A DNA stretch of 64,000 nucleotides from Marinigracilibium pacificum. GTDB taxonomy: Bacteria > Bacteroidota > Bacteroidia > Cytophagales > Cyclobacteriaceae. This document shows, piece after piece, positions 26,087 to 34,620 of this stretch; position 1 is the stretch's first letter; each line of letters begins with the position of its first letter. The notes under the pieces were generated by a model. The model made no database searches and was not told the origin of the DNA. It was given only the letters and a program-made list of their open reading frames with translations. A program made the translations under genes and the position numbers. The stretch spans positions 124,001 to 188,000 of the forward strand of contig NZ_JABBNU010000011.1 in NCBI RefSeq assembly GCF_012926615.1, in the 5' to 3' direction.

Positions 26087-27433
26087 ATGGAATCGGATAG
26101 TATATCTGTTAATTTTATAAAGATCTTATCTTACGATCTGCCCCTCAAAAATAATGCCGTGTGCTATGTTGCTTGCAGCGGTGGGTTAGATTCTACTGTT
26201 CTAGCTCATTTAACAGCTCATGCCGGTATAAAATCTGTATTGTTACATTGTAATTTTAATTTGCGAGGAAAAGAATCTGATGAAGATGAGAAGTTTGTTC
26301 TTCAATTAGCAGATGAATTAGGTGTTAAATGTTTGGTTAAATCATTTGACACGAAACGAATTGCAGAAGAAAATGGAGAAAGCACTCAAATTACTGCCAG
26401 AAAGTTAAGGTATGAGTGGTTTGAAGAGATTATGGGAAATGATGACCACCTTTTAACTGCCCACCATCATAATGATAATGTCGAAACATCATTATTTAAT
26501 TTGATTAAAGGGACTGGTGTAAAAGGGCTCCGTGGTATTCCCGAAAGAAGAGGGCGAATTTTAAGACCTTTATTGAAATTTACAAGGCAGGATTTAAAAG
26601 AATACGCTTTAAAGAATAATCTGTTGTGGCGTGAAGATAGCAGTAACTTTACAAATAAGTATAGCCGTAATTACCTGAGAAACAAAGTTATTCCTTCATT
26701 TAAAGAGATTAACCCTTCTTTTATTGATACGATGAAGGGGCAAATGGAATATTTTAGAAGGTTAGAATCCTTTTATGAAAGGGGATACCAAGAGTTCATG
26801 AGGAAATCTCTGGGAGAATATAAAGGATTTAAGGCTATTGAAATTTCCAGAGTAACATATCAGCCTGATTATAAGTTGTTTCTGTCAGATTTTTTTAAGC
26901 GAAACGGATTTAATGATAGCCAGATTCACGATATTTTTTATTCAATAAACGGAGAGTCGGGAAGAATATTTGAATCAAACGAAGTCAGAATAATCCACGA
27001 TAGAAATCATTGGCTACTTGATTATTCCTTTGAGGATTCAAAAGTTGAGAACGCTAGATTGATTGTTCCTGGAGAAACTTTAGTGCGTGATCTTGTTTTT
27101 ACAACTAAAATACATCTATCGGAAAATTATAAGATTGACCCGAATCCCAATATTGCAGCAATTGATATGAATAAGTTAAAAGGAGATGTTGTAATCAGGT
27201 CCTGGCATGAAGGAGATTGGTTTAATCCTTTAGGAATGAAAGGCAAAAAAAAATTAAGCGATTTTATGATTGATGCCAAAATTCCGCTATCATTGAAGGA
27301 GAAGATTCTGGTGGTTGAATCAGGCGATGAGATAGTGTGGGTGGTAGGAATGCGTATAGACGATCGTTTCAAAATAACTTCAAAAACTAAAAATATACTT
27401 CACATAAGTGTTAAAGATCAAAAATCCATTTAA
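26087..27433 (+). CDS. tilS: tRNA(Ile)-lysidine synthetase
   Basis: Attaches lysine to C34 of the CAU-anticodon isoleucine tRNA so it reads AUA. The PP-loop SGGLDS is at about residues 31-36, followed by HCNFNLRGKESDEDEKF, LTAHHHNDNVET, and the KGTGVKGLRGIP segment characteristic of TilS; the C-terminal tRNA-binding domain has RSWHEGDWFNPLGMKGKKKLSDFMID (in two shorter parts). Length 448 is normal. The cyclic-nucleotide-binding gene begins inside its last codons. Confidence 0.96.
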   Translation: MESDSISVNFIKILSYDLPLKNNAVCYVACSGGLDSTVLAHLTAHAGIKSVLLHCNFNLRGKESDEDEKFVLQLADELGVKCLVKSFDTKRIAEENGESTQITARKLRYEWFEEIMGNDDHLLTAHHHNDNVETSLFNLIKGTGVKGLRGIPERRGRILRPLLKFTRQDLKEYALKNNLLWREDSSNFTNKYSRNYLRNKVIPSFKEINPSFIDTMKGQMEYFRRLESFYERGYQEFMRKSLGEYKGFKAIEISRVTYQPDYKLFLSDFFKRNGFNDSQIHDIFYSINGESGRIFESNEVRIIHDRNHWLLDYSFEDSKVENARLIVPGETLVRDLVFTTKIHLSENYKIDPNPNIAAIDMNKLKGDVVIRSWHEGDWFNPLGMKGKKKLSDFMIDAKIPLSLKEKILVVESGDEIVWVVGMRIDDRFKITSKTKNILHISVKDQKSI

Positions 27434-27938
27434 AAGGAAATATTCAGAAAAGGAACTCGAAATGTATGAGTTTCTAAATAAGCTTACCTTATTTGAAGGG
27501 TTAAGCCTTGAAGAACTTTCGAATTTTGTTCCTTATATGTTTTTGAGAAGATACAAGCACAACGAAGCGGTGTTTTTTAAAGACGATCCCAGTCATGCAT
27601 TATATATTTTAAGGTCAGGAAAGGTGAGTCTTAACCTTGATTTAAAAGGTAAATTTGAGAGGCTGGCAGTTATTCATGCCTCAGATACATTTGGCGAAAA
27701 CTCTATTTTAATTAATAAGAAAAGGTTATATCATGCCCTGGTAATGACTGATAACGCAGAGATTTTTGCTATTCCACAAATTAATATCCATGAGATATTT
27801 AATAATCAGCCATTAATTAAAGCTAAGATGATGGAGAATCTTTCAGGTATGAATAACAAATTCATGGAAGATTTATTCTTTGCCTACCAGTCATCTTTTG
27901 GATTCTTCTCAATGTCGCTTGCATACAAAAACAAGTAA
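27408..27938 (+). CDS. Cyclic nucleotide-binding domain protein without DNA-binding domain
   Basis: A 176-residue protein made almost only of a CRP/FNR-type nucleotide-binding beta-roll (residues about 25-140). Visible are LFEGLSLEELSNFVPYMFLRRY, FKDDPSHALYILRSGKVSL and FGENSILINKKRLYHALVM, where FGENSIL occupies the phosphate-binding cassette (FGE...). The usual winged-helix that reads DNA is absent; instead there is a short helical tail ending FFSMSLAYKNK. The GTG start overlaps tilS by 26 bases; an ATG at about 27463 would cut into the first helix. Role unknown; the neighbour is not obviously related. Confidence 0.78.
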   Translation: MLKIKNPFKRKYSEKELEMYEFLNKLTLFEGLSLEELSNFVPYMFLRRYKHNEAVFFKDDPSHALYILRSGKVSLNLDLKGKFERLAVIHASDTFGENSILINKKRLYHALVMTDNAEIFAIPQINIHEIFNNQPLIKAKMMENLSGMNNKFMEDLFFAYQSSFGFFSMSLAYKNK

Positions 27939-27985
27939 AATTTTTGTTTCATTCGATTTAGACTGTATTTCTGAGACTTTCTTTA

Positions 27986-27993
27986 TAAATTTG
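27986..27993 (+). promoter_or_regulatory. Promoter -7-like box before mdh
   Basis: TAAATTTG matches TAnnTTTG, 43 bases upstream of the mdh ATG at 28037. No clear -33 element. Confidence 0.4.
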
Positions 27994-28036
27994 TCAGCGA
28001 TAAAATTTGACAAGTTATCTTAAACCGAACACAAAT

Positions 28037-28969
28037 ATGAAAGTTACTGTAGTAGGAGCCGGAAACGTAGGTGCAACTTGTGCCGATGTATTGGCTTACA
28101 GAGAAATTGCTAACGAAGTAGTGTTGTTGGATATTAAAGAAGGTGTTGCTGAAGGTAAGGCCCTTGATATCTGGCAAAAATCTCCAATAAACCTATACGA
28201 TACCAGAACAGTAGGTTCTACTAATGATTATGCTAAAACTGCTGGAAGTGATGTTGTAGTTATTACGTCTGGTCTTCCAAGAAAACCAGGTATGAGTCGT
28301 GATGACTTGATAGAAACTAATGCTGGAATTGTTAAGCAGGTTACTGAAAATGTTGTTAAGCATTCACCTGATGCTATCATCATTGTGGTTTCTAACCCTC
28401 TTGATGTAATGACTTATCAGGCGCATATCACATCAAAATTCCCAAGAACTAAGGTTATGGGTATGGCTGGTATCCTTGATACAGCAAGATACAGAGCTTT
28501 CCTTGCAGAGGAATTAAATGTTTCTCCTAAAGATATCCAGGCAGTATTAATGGGTGGTCATGGTGATACAATGGTTCCACTTCCTAGATATACAACAGTT
28601 GGAGGTATTCCTGTAACAGAATTAATTGAAGAGGATAAACTAAACGCAATCATCGAGCGTACAAAAGTTGGTGGTGGTGAGTTAGTTAAACTTATGGGTA
28701 CTTCAGCTTGGTATGCTCCGGGTTCTGCTGCTGCTCAAATGGTTGAGGCTATAGTTAGAGATCAGAAAAGAGTATTCCCTGTTTGTATCAAACTTGAAGG
28801 TGAGTATGGTATAGATGGTGTTTACCTTGGCGTTCCTGTAATTTTAGGTAAAAATGGTGTTGAGAAAGTTATCGAGCTTGATCTTAACGAAGAAGAAATG
28901 AAGCTTCTTGAAACTTCAAGAGATCACGTTAAAGAAGTGATGGAAGTTTTAGATAGCAAAGTGAAATAA
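28037..28969 (+). CDS. mdh: Malate dehydrogenase
   Basis: NAD-dependent oxidation of malate to oxaloacetate in the TCA cycle. From ATG 28037 the protein is 310 residues and begins MKVTVVGAGNVGATC, an N-terminal Rossmann GxGxxG. An upstream in-frame ATG at 28007 would add ten residues and break the fit with the family. Visible are the acidic NAD-specific LLDIKEG, GLPRKPGMSRDDL (substrate Arg pair), VVSNPLDVMTY, ILDTARYR and the catalytic His in MGGHGDTMVPL. It is LDH-like in type. A strong terminator follows. Confidence 0.96.
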   Translation: MKVTVVGAGNVGATCADVLAYREIANEVVLLDIKEGVAEGKALDIWQKSPINLYDTRTVGSTNDYAKTAGSDVVVITSGLPRKPGMSRDDLIETNAGIVKQVTENVVKHSPDAIIIVVSNPLDVMTYQAHITSKFPRTKVMGMAGILDTARYRAFLAEELNVSPKDIQAVLMGGHGDTMVPLPRYTTVGGIPVTELIEEDKLNAIIERTKVGGGELVKLMGTSAWYAPGSAAAQMVEAIVRDQKRVFPVCIKLEGEYGIDGVYLGVPVILGKNGVEKVIELDLNEEEMKLLETSRDHVKEVMEVLDSKVK

Positions 28970-28988
28970 TTACATTAATGTAATAATA

Positions 28989-29012
28989 AAAACCGCCCCA
29001 ACAGGCGGTTTT
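28989..29012 (+). terminator. Rho-independent terminator after mdh
   Basis: AAAACCGCC and GGCGGTTTT form a nine-base stem around CCAACA, followed by more T residues (TTTTTG). It sits 20 bases past the mdh stop. Confidence 0.9.
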
Positions 29013-29128
29013 TTTTTGCTCAAATTTTTATTCGAGAATTAAATTTATTTGAATTCTTTATATCAATAATGAAATATTGGCAGTTATCATTATAATTTTT
29101 TCGTATTCGAATAAGTTTTTGTGCCTGA

Positions 29129-29160
29129 TTTGTTTTCGGTCTTTAATAAGTATTATTTTG
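29129..29160 (+). promoter_or_regulatory. Promoter-like site before the 910-residue protein
   Basis: TTTG (29129-29132), 20 bases, then TTATTTTG (29153-29160) fit the -33/-7 spacing with one mismatch, 31 bases upstream of the GTG start. Confidence 0.4.
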
Positions 29161-29191
29161 CGAAAGATTTAAAAAATTAAAATACCACACT

Positions 29192-31924
29192 GTGTTTAAA
29201 AGACTGCTACTTATTTTGCTTGCACTGATCATTGTTTCAGGTGTTTTGTATTTTTTCTTTTATGAAAAGGAGGCTGTTCATAAATGGGATGTCATACCAG
29301 GTAATACAATGGCTATAGTTGAGGAGCCGGATATTAGTGATTATAGGGATTCTATTTATTCAAGAAATGATTTTTATGCATTCTTCTTTGGAGATAATCC
29401 AATTCTGGATTTAAAAGATTCGTTAGTTGCCTCATTAAATTTCCAACCTGATGCAGATTTGTTTAACAAGGGAGTTTCATACAGTGTTCATTTAACCGGA
29501 AAGAATGAAGTCAGCACAATGTTTCTTTTTGATAAGAAAGTATCTGGTATAAATAAGGTTTTGAACAAAGTCCATGGTTCTCTTTTGGAAAGATATTCAT
29601 TAGGAAAGGAACCCTATGATGTAGAGGGTGTTGAAATTAAGACTTTTTCATCTAAAGGTAAACCAAAGATATACTATGTTGAATTAGGGCAGTTTGGATT
29701 GTTTTCTGTTAATAATTTACTAATTGAAGATGCTATAAGGAGTTATTCCGGGATTTCACCATCATTTTATCAAAAGTTTTCTGAAGCAGAGAAAATTAGA
29801 GGAGCGGTTAATGACGAAGGTAATTTAATTATTAATGGAGATCAGTTCCAACAATTTCTGGAACAGACAGTTGATTTGAAATTTAAAGATGAATTTTTAG
29901 GTTATAAATCATTCTTTAAAGCGGCAGTACTTGATGTTCAAACTAAAGGTAATACAATAGACTTGAATGGTTTTGCTTTGAAATCGACAGATCCTGATAG
30001 TTACCTCAATATTTACGGAAAGCAAGAAGGGAAGAAATTCAGAAGTCCTCAATATATTCCAATTCAAGCAATTGAAGCAACTTTTTTTTCAATATCAGAT
30101 CATGTAGTATGGCAAAATGAGTTAAGGAATTATCTCCGGGAAATTCAGGGTGATGAATTAAGAAAGCAATCTGTAATTAATAATAAGTATAATGTTGATG
30201 TAACTCAATGGTATAAATCTGTTGGTTCTGAATTAACACTGGTTAAGCTTCCGACCGGTGATTACCAGAATACTACAACAGCCTTGATTCAGGAGTTATC
30301 TGATATTGGAGAAGGTCTCAACATATTGAATAAAATGGCGGAGGCTTCAATAGAGTCTGATTCGGTTTATGTTGAAGAGTATGCAGGAATAGAAATAAGG
30401 GAAATTACTATTAAAGAAGTTCCTGAAGCAGTTTTCGGACCGTATTTTAGAGGATTCTCATCACTTTATTATTCAGTTTTAGATAACTATCTGATAATTA
30501 CTGAAAGTGTGCCGGTATTAAAAAATATGATTAGGAGTGTGCAGGAAGAAAGTACATGGGGTAAAAACCTGAAAGTAGCGTCGAGAATTGGCAAGTATAT
30601 TGAAGATGCTACTGTAGCAAAATTGATTAATCTTAATCGTGCATGGGAGTTTTATCCGCAGGTAGCTTCTGAAAAATATAAAAAGCTTCTGGGTGAAACG
30701 CCATCTCCTCTGAGATCATTTGAATGGATGTCAATGCATTTTAGTGAGCTTGACAATAAATGGTATATCGCAGCCAACATTGAAAAAGCACGACAAATTC
30801 AACTAGCAAAGAGAGAAACCTATGAAGGTTTAATGAGAACGGAGTTTAAAAATCCGATTAGAACTAAACCATTTGTTGTAAGAAATCATAATACATTTGA
30901 GAATGAAGTTTTACTTCAGGATACTTCAAATATTTTATACCTGGTGAATGGTGATGGTCAAATATTATGGCAAGATTCACTGGGTGAAAAATTAAAAGGA
31001 GAGATAAGTCAAGTCGATTTTTACCAGAATAATAAACTTCAATATTTTTTATATACTGATTCCAGAATTCATATTATAGACAGGTTAGGCAATGAAGTTG
31101 ACGATTTTCCATTATTTGCAGAGCCTACAACAAATATAAAAGCGGCTAATATTATAGATTATGATAATTCGAAACGCTATCGGATTACTTATTCAGATTA
31201 TTCCGGAAATGTATACCTGTATAATAATGAAAAACAATTATTAAAAGGTTGGGATCCGAAATCGTTTAATCATCGGTTGATAGACCCTATGAAACATTTA
31301 AGGGTAAGGAAGAAAGATGTAATGGTAAATCTTACTGAGAATGGGCTGGTTCAAATTACAAACAGGAGGGGTGAGTATTATGATAATTTCCCGCTTCAAT
31401 TGAGTGACCAAATTAATAATAGCCTTTTTATCAGACAAGGAGCTTCCTTTAGAGAGACTTTAATGGCAACTATATCTGCCGGAGGAAAACTTTATGAGTT
31501 TAACCTGGAAGGGAAAATCACAAGAGAAAAACAACTAGTAAAAATAGGCCCAAATACTAAATTTGAACTTATACCTGATGCACTTGATAAGACCTACCTG
31601 ATTGCAGCAATTGATGGAACAAGAGTTAGGATTATGTCTAAAGACCTTGAAATATTATTTGAAAAGGATTTTTTACAAACTGATAAATTAAACTTCCAAT
31701 ACTATCAATTTTCAGCAACAGAGCAGATTATCATAATTACTGATGCAGTGCAGGAAATGTCTTATCTATATAGCAGAAAAGGTGATCTTATAAACGGTAG
31801 GCCGTTTCAAAGCTCCCATGATATTGCTTTACTTTATTTTGAGAATGACAAAAAGTATAAGGCATATTGTGTTTTCGGTGATGCCCTACAGGTTTATGAG
31901 TTTGATGCATTACCACCTATTTAA
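29192..31924 (+). CDS. Large membrane-anchored protein, function unknown
   Basis: A 910-residue protein with a GTG start and an N-terminal signal-anchor (residues 4-25, LLLILLALIIVSGVLYFFF). I do not recognise a domain in the first ~560 residues, which look alpha/beta (KWDVIPGNTMAIVEEPDISD at the start, similar in style to DUF3352-type surface proteins). The last ~330 residues resemble a beta-propeller: repeated blade-like units with DGQILWQDSLGEKLK, RIHIIDRLGNEVDDFPL, YRITYSDYSGNVYLYNNEKQ and SYLYSRKGDLING. Its 3' end overlaps the convergent rRNA methyltransferase gene by 8 bases. A short 5' leader with a promoter-like site precedes it. Confidence 0.72.
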   Translation: MFKRLLLILLALIIVSGVLYFFFYEKEAVHKWDVIPGNTMAIVEEPDISDYRDSIYSRNDFYAFFFGDNPILDLKDSLVASLNFQPDADLFNKGVSYSVHLTGKNEVSTMFLFDKKVSGINKVLNKVHGSLLERYSLGKEPYDVEGVEIKTFSSKGKPKIYYVELGQFGLFSVNNLLIEDAIRSYSGISPSFYQKFSEAEKIRGAVNDEGNLIINGDQFQQFLEQTVDLKFKDEFLGYKSFFKAAVLDVQTKGNTIDLNGFALKSTDPDSYLNIYGKQEGKKFRSPQYIPIQAIEATFFSISDHVVWQNELRNYLREIQGDELRKQSVINNKYNVDVTQWYKSVGSELTLVKLPTGDYQNTTTALIQELSDIGEGLNILNKMAEASIESDSVYVEEYAGIEIREITIKEVPEAVFGPYFRGFSSLYYSVLDNYLIITESVPVLKNMIRSVQEESTWGKNLKVASRIGKYIEDATVAKLINLNRAWEFYPQVASEKYKKLLGETPSPLRSFEWMSMHFSELDNKWYIAANIEKARQIQLAKRETYEGLMRTEFKNPIRTKPFVVRNHNTFENEVLLQDTSNILYLVNGDGQILWQDSLGEKLKGEISQVDFYQNNKLQYFLYTDSRIHIIDRLGNEVDDFPLFAEPTTNIKAANIIDYDNSKRYRITYSDYSGNVYLYNNEKQLLKGWDPKSFNHRLIDPMKHLRVRKKDVMVNLTENGLVQITNRRGEYYDNFPLQLSDQINNSLFIRQGASFRETLMATISAGGKLYEFNLEGKITREKQLVKIGPNTKFELIPDALDKTYLIAAIDGTRVRIMSKDLEILFEKDFLQTDKLNFQYYQFSATEQIIIITDAVQEMSYLYSRKGDLINGRPFQSSHDIALLYFENDKKYKAYCVFGDALQVYEFDALPPI

Positions 31925-32711
31925 ATCCTCGTTGCCTCTTTGCTTCAAATGTGATTATTGCAGCAGATACAGAAATATTTAGTGAATCGATCATCCCTTG
32001 CATTGGTATGATAATGTTTTGAGTTGAAATATTTAACCATGAGTCAGTTAGTCCGGTGCTTTCTGTACCAAAGACAATAGCCGAAGGTTTTTGATAATCA
32101 ATTTTATCATATCGTTCACTAGCAGTCAGGGCAGCACAATATACATTTGTTTCCGATTTTTTGAAGTATTCTTGTGCTTCATCAGATGTACATGAAATGA
32201 TTCTGGTTGTAAATACGCATCCCAGACTACTTCTTATAACATTAGGATTGAAAAAATCAGTTTTAGGATCACAGATGATTAATGCATCAACTTTTGCAGC
32301 ATCTGCTGTCCTTAATAAGGCTCCAATATTACCTGGCTTTTCGATAGATTCTGCAACTAGGTATAGTGGGTTAGAAATATTATCCAGATCTTGTAAACTA
32401 TACTCTTTTGAATAGGCTGTAGAGACAATGCCGCCGGTTGTATTTCGATAGGCAATTTTCTCAAATACAGCTTTGGTTACTTCAAAAATGCTATTTGAAT
32501 CAAAATTTGCTTTAACAAAGTTAACAGTTTCATTATCAATTATATCATTACAAATATAAGCTTCATGAAGTTGGTAGTCTGATTTAAAGAGTAGTTCATG
32601 CTCTTTTATGCCCTCAATAACAAATAGCCCTTGTTCCTTTCTGGCTTTGCTTTTTGTTTGAAGTAAATTAAGATTCTTAACTCGTGGATTTTTTGTTGAA
32701 CTGATTTCCAA
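31917..32711 (-). CDS. SpoU/TrmH-family RNA 2'-O-methyltransferase
   Basis: A knotted SAM-dependent methyltransferase for rRNA or tRNA ribose, 264 residues. The N-terminal substrate-binding domain (ISSTKNPRVKNL, FVIEGIKEHEL) is followed by the SPOUT core with SIEKPGNIGALLRTADAA (motif 1 with its Asn and Arg), IVFGTESTGL (motif 2), and the knot IIPMQGMIDSLNISVSAAI (motif 3). The target nucleotide cannot be deduced. It is divergent from the pseudouridine synthase gene across a structured 238-base gap. Confidence 0.92.
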   Translation of the reverse strand: MEISSTKNPRVKNLNLLQTKSKARKEQGLFVIEGIKEHELLFKSDYQLHEAYICNDIIDNETVNFVKANFDSNSIFEVTKAVFEKIAYRNTTGGIVSTAYSKEYSLQDLDNISNPLYLVAESIEKPGNIGALLRTADAAKVDALIICDPKTDFFNPNVIRSSLGCVFTTRIISCTSDEAQEYFKKSETNVYCAALTASERYDKIDYQKPSAIVFGTESTGLTDSWLNISTQNIIIPMQGMIDSLNISVSAAIITFEAKRQRGFK

Positions 32712-32788
32712 AATAGTATTGTTTTAAATTGGATGTAAATTCTTAAAATTTGAGCATTTTTGCATTACAAAATACTAGGGTATTTCAA

Positions 32789-32934
32789 TTTTCATCTATA
32801 AAGGTAGTTTTAAATATAAAATAGATGAAAACTTAGGTGCGTCATTACTATAAGTCCGGATAAATTTCCGGTGATTCCCCCGAGAAATTTGTTATTTTAA
32901 CATTAGAGTCTAAAACAGACAGATTTTATGTCTG
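32789..32934. repeat. Three inverted repeats in the gap before the RluA-Rof-macrodomain operon
   Basis: TTTTCATCTAT (32789-32799) pairs with ATAGATGAAAA (32821-32831); CCGGA (32856-32860) with TCCGG (32867-32871); CAGACA (32916-32921) with TGTCTG (32929-32934). They fill the 238-base divergent gap. None has a terminator-type T-run on the plus strand. They may be leader structures or operator sites. Confidence 0.6.
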
Positions 32935-32949
32935 GAAAAATAATTATAA

Positions 32950-33888
32950 ATGGAACAATCAAAATTAACATTTGAAGCTGCTGCCGATGGTAAGATTGCA
33001 GATCTTTTGAAGCAAGAATATCCTCACATGGCTGTTAGTCAGAGAAAAAAATGGCTTAGCGGCGATATATATATTAATCAAAAACAAGTCAGATCAGCAG
33101 GTCAAGTAGTCAAAAAGGGTGATTTGATTGAGTTTGGGCAAAAGAAAATTGTTAAGAGTGATGTCGTTAAGCAAATGAAGTTGCCATTTAAAGTGCATTA
33201 TCACGATGATACTTTAATGATTATTCATAAGCCTGCAGGATTGTTAACGGCAATGCAAAAGGCGAAGGAAGGAATTAGTTGTGAGGAGGTAATCAATCAA
33301 GCTTTTGCGAAGAATAATATCAAAAAGAGGGTTAATGTTATTCATAGACTAGATAGAGAGGTTGAAGGTCTTGTAGCTTTCGCTTTTAATAGAAAGGACC
33401 GTGAAGCAGTGATGGAATATTGGCCTTCATCTGATAAGAGATATTTAGCCTTAGTTGAAGGGCATATTAAAAATGAATCTGGTGAAATTGTTACCGAACT
33501 TGTTGAGGGGCAACGAGGAACTATGAAGGTTTCGAAGAATAAGAAGGAGGAGGGTAAAACTGCCATAACCAGTTACAGGTTGTTAGAAAGATTTGAAAGT
33601 CATGATCTTGTTGAACTTTCTTTGGTTACAGGAAGGAAAAATCAGCTACGGGTTCATATGCAATATTTAGGTACTCCGATTGTTGGTGATTATAAATATG
33701 GTGCCGATGATACTTATGAAAGACAGATCAGGCTTCTTGCTTATCAATTAAAAATTTGGCATCCTAAAAAAAGCGGGTGGGTTTCAGTAAATATTGAACC
33801 TCCAAAATGGTTTACTCGTTTAAATCCAGAAGACGAAAAGTACAAAAAGAACTGGACCAAATTCTTCAAAAGTGGAAAAGCCATATAA
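32950..33888 (+). CDS. RluA-type pseudouridine synthase
   Basis: Converts uridine to pseudouridine in RNA. The 312 residues comprise an N-terminal S4-like region (about 1-75, MAVSQRKKWLSGDIYINQKQ) and the RluA catalytic domain with IIHKPAGLLT and the catalytic aspartate Asp135 in HRLDREVEG (the usual HRLDxxTSG, with T-S changed to V-E). The RNA-binding ending GRKNQLRVHM followed by GTPIVGDYKYG is standard. It is the first gene of a four-gene overlapping operon and is preceded by three inverted repeats. The S4 domain suggests an rRNA substrate. Confidence 0.93.
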   Translation: MEQSKLTFEAAADGKIADLLKQEYPHMAVSQRKKWLSGDIYINQKQVRSAGQVVKKGDLIEFGQKKIVKSDVVKQMKLPFKVHYHDDTLMIIHKPAGLLTAMQKAKEGISCEEVINQAFAKNNIKKRVNVIHRLDREVEGLVAFAFNRKDREAVMEYWPSSDKRYLALVEGHIKNESGEIVTELVEGQRGTMKVSKNKKEEGKTAITSYRLLERFESHDLVELSLVTGRKNQLRVHMQYLGTPIVGDYKYGADDTYERQIRLLAYQLKIWHPKKSGWVSVNIEPPKWFTRLNPEDEKYKKNWTKFFKSGKAI

Positions 33889-34126
33889 ACCCATTTCTTG
33901 TTCATTTTATGATTATCTGGAGGCTTATATAATAAAAGGAAAGCCTGTTGATTTGAAATTCTATGAAGATAATGGAGCTCTAACAGACATAAATGTGAAG
34001 CTTAAAAATCTTAAGACAGTATCCGGTGAGGAGTTTTTGATTTTCGAAGGAGGAAAAGAAATAAGACTGGATCAACTAATTTCGATTGAAAATATTCAAC
34101 TAGACCAATTTGGTAGGACATGTTGA
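33872..34126 (+). CDS. rof: Rof-like Rho-binding antiterminator
   Basis: An 84-residue protein of the ROF family, small OB-like factors that bind termination factor Rho and inhibit it in Enterobacteria. Aligned by eye with E. coli Rof (YQPINCDDYDNLE): YKPISCSFYDYLEAYIIKG, then alternating strands, then EGGKEIRLDQLISIENI, matching the C-terminal strand. It starts with GTG inside the end of the pseudouridine synthase gene (17-base overlap). The match over the conserved N-terminal signature is good; function in a Bacteroidota has not been tested as far as I know. Confidence 0.82.
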   Translation: MEKPYKPISCSFYDYLEAYIIKGKPVDLKFYEDNGALTDINVKLKNLKTVSGEEFLIFEGGKEIRLDQLISIENIQLDQFGRTC

Positions 34127-34620
34127 AAATAACCTTAATAAAGGATGATATAACAACTCTTGATGTTGATGCAATCGTCAATGCTGCTAACAATTCTCTT
34201 TTGGGAGGTGGGGGCGTTGACGGTGCGATTCATCGTGCGGCTGGACCTGAATTACTCAAAGCTACCAAGAGATTAAAGGGATGTGAGACTGGGCATTCTA
34301 AGGCTACTCCGGGGTTTCAGTTACCTGCTGAATTTATAATTCATACTGTAGGACCTGTTTGGCAAGGAGGTAATCATAATGAAGAAAATCTCCTAAGAAG
34401 CGCTTATTTAAGTAGTCTTGAAATTGCAGATAAAAATAATTGCAGTGTAATCGCTTTCCCTAATATATCAACAGGAGTCTATGGCTTTCCTAAACAAAGA
34501 GCTGCCGAAATAGCCTTGACATCGGTAGGAGAGTTTGATCCGGTTAATCTCAAAGAGGTAATCTTTTGCTGCTTTGATGATGAAAATCTCAAAATTTATT
34601 CAGAACTCTTGAATGTCTGA
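34120..34620 (+). CDS. Macrodomain ADP-ribose hydrolase (YmdB/MacroD-like)
   Basis: Hydrolyses O-acetyl-ADP-ribose and mono-ADP-ribosyl esters. The 166 residues begin MLKITLIKDDITTLDVDAIV, then NAANNSLLGGGGVDGAIHRAAGPEL (in two shorter blocks: Asn21-Asn25, Gly29-Gly32, Asp34), HTVGPVW and the phosphate-binding loop ISTGVYGFP (about residues 116-124). The sequence resembles E. coli YmdB through most of its length. The active-site Asn/Asp pair for MacroD-type hydrolysis is present. It starts 7 bases before the Rof stop and ends 8 bases after the next start, a coupled operon. Confidence 0.93.
   Translation: MLKITLIKDDITTLDVDAIVNAANNSLLGGGGVDGAIHRAAGPELLKATKRLKGCETGHSKATPGFQLPAEFIIHTVGPVWQGGNHNEENLLRSAYLSSLEIADKNNCSVIAFPNISTGVYGFPKQRAAEIALTSVGEFDPVNLKEVIFCCFDDENLKIYSELLNV

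Noticed and set aside
28007-28036. Upstream ATG of mdh
   Set aside because: Would add ten residues before the Rossmann motif, which normally lies at the very N-terminus.
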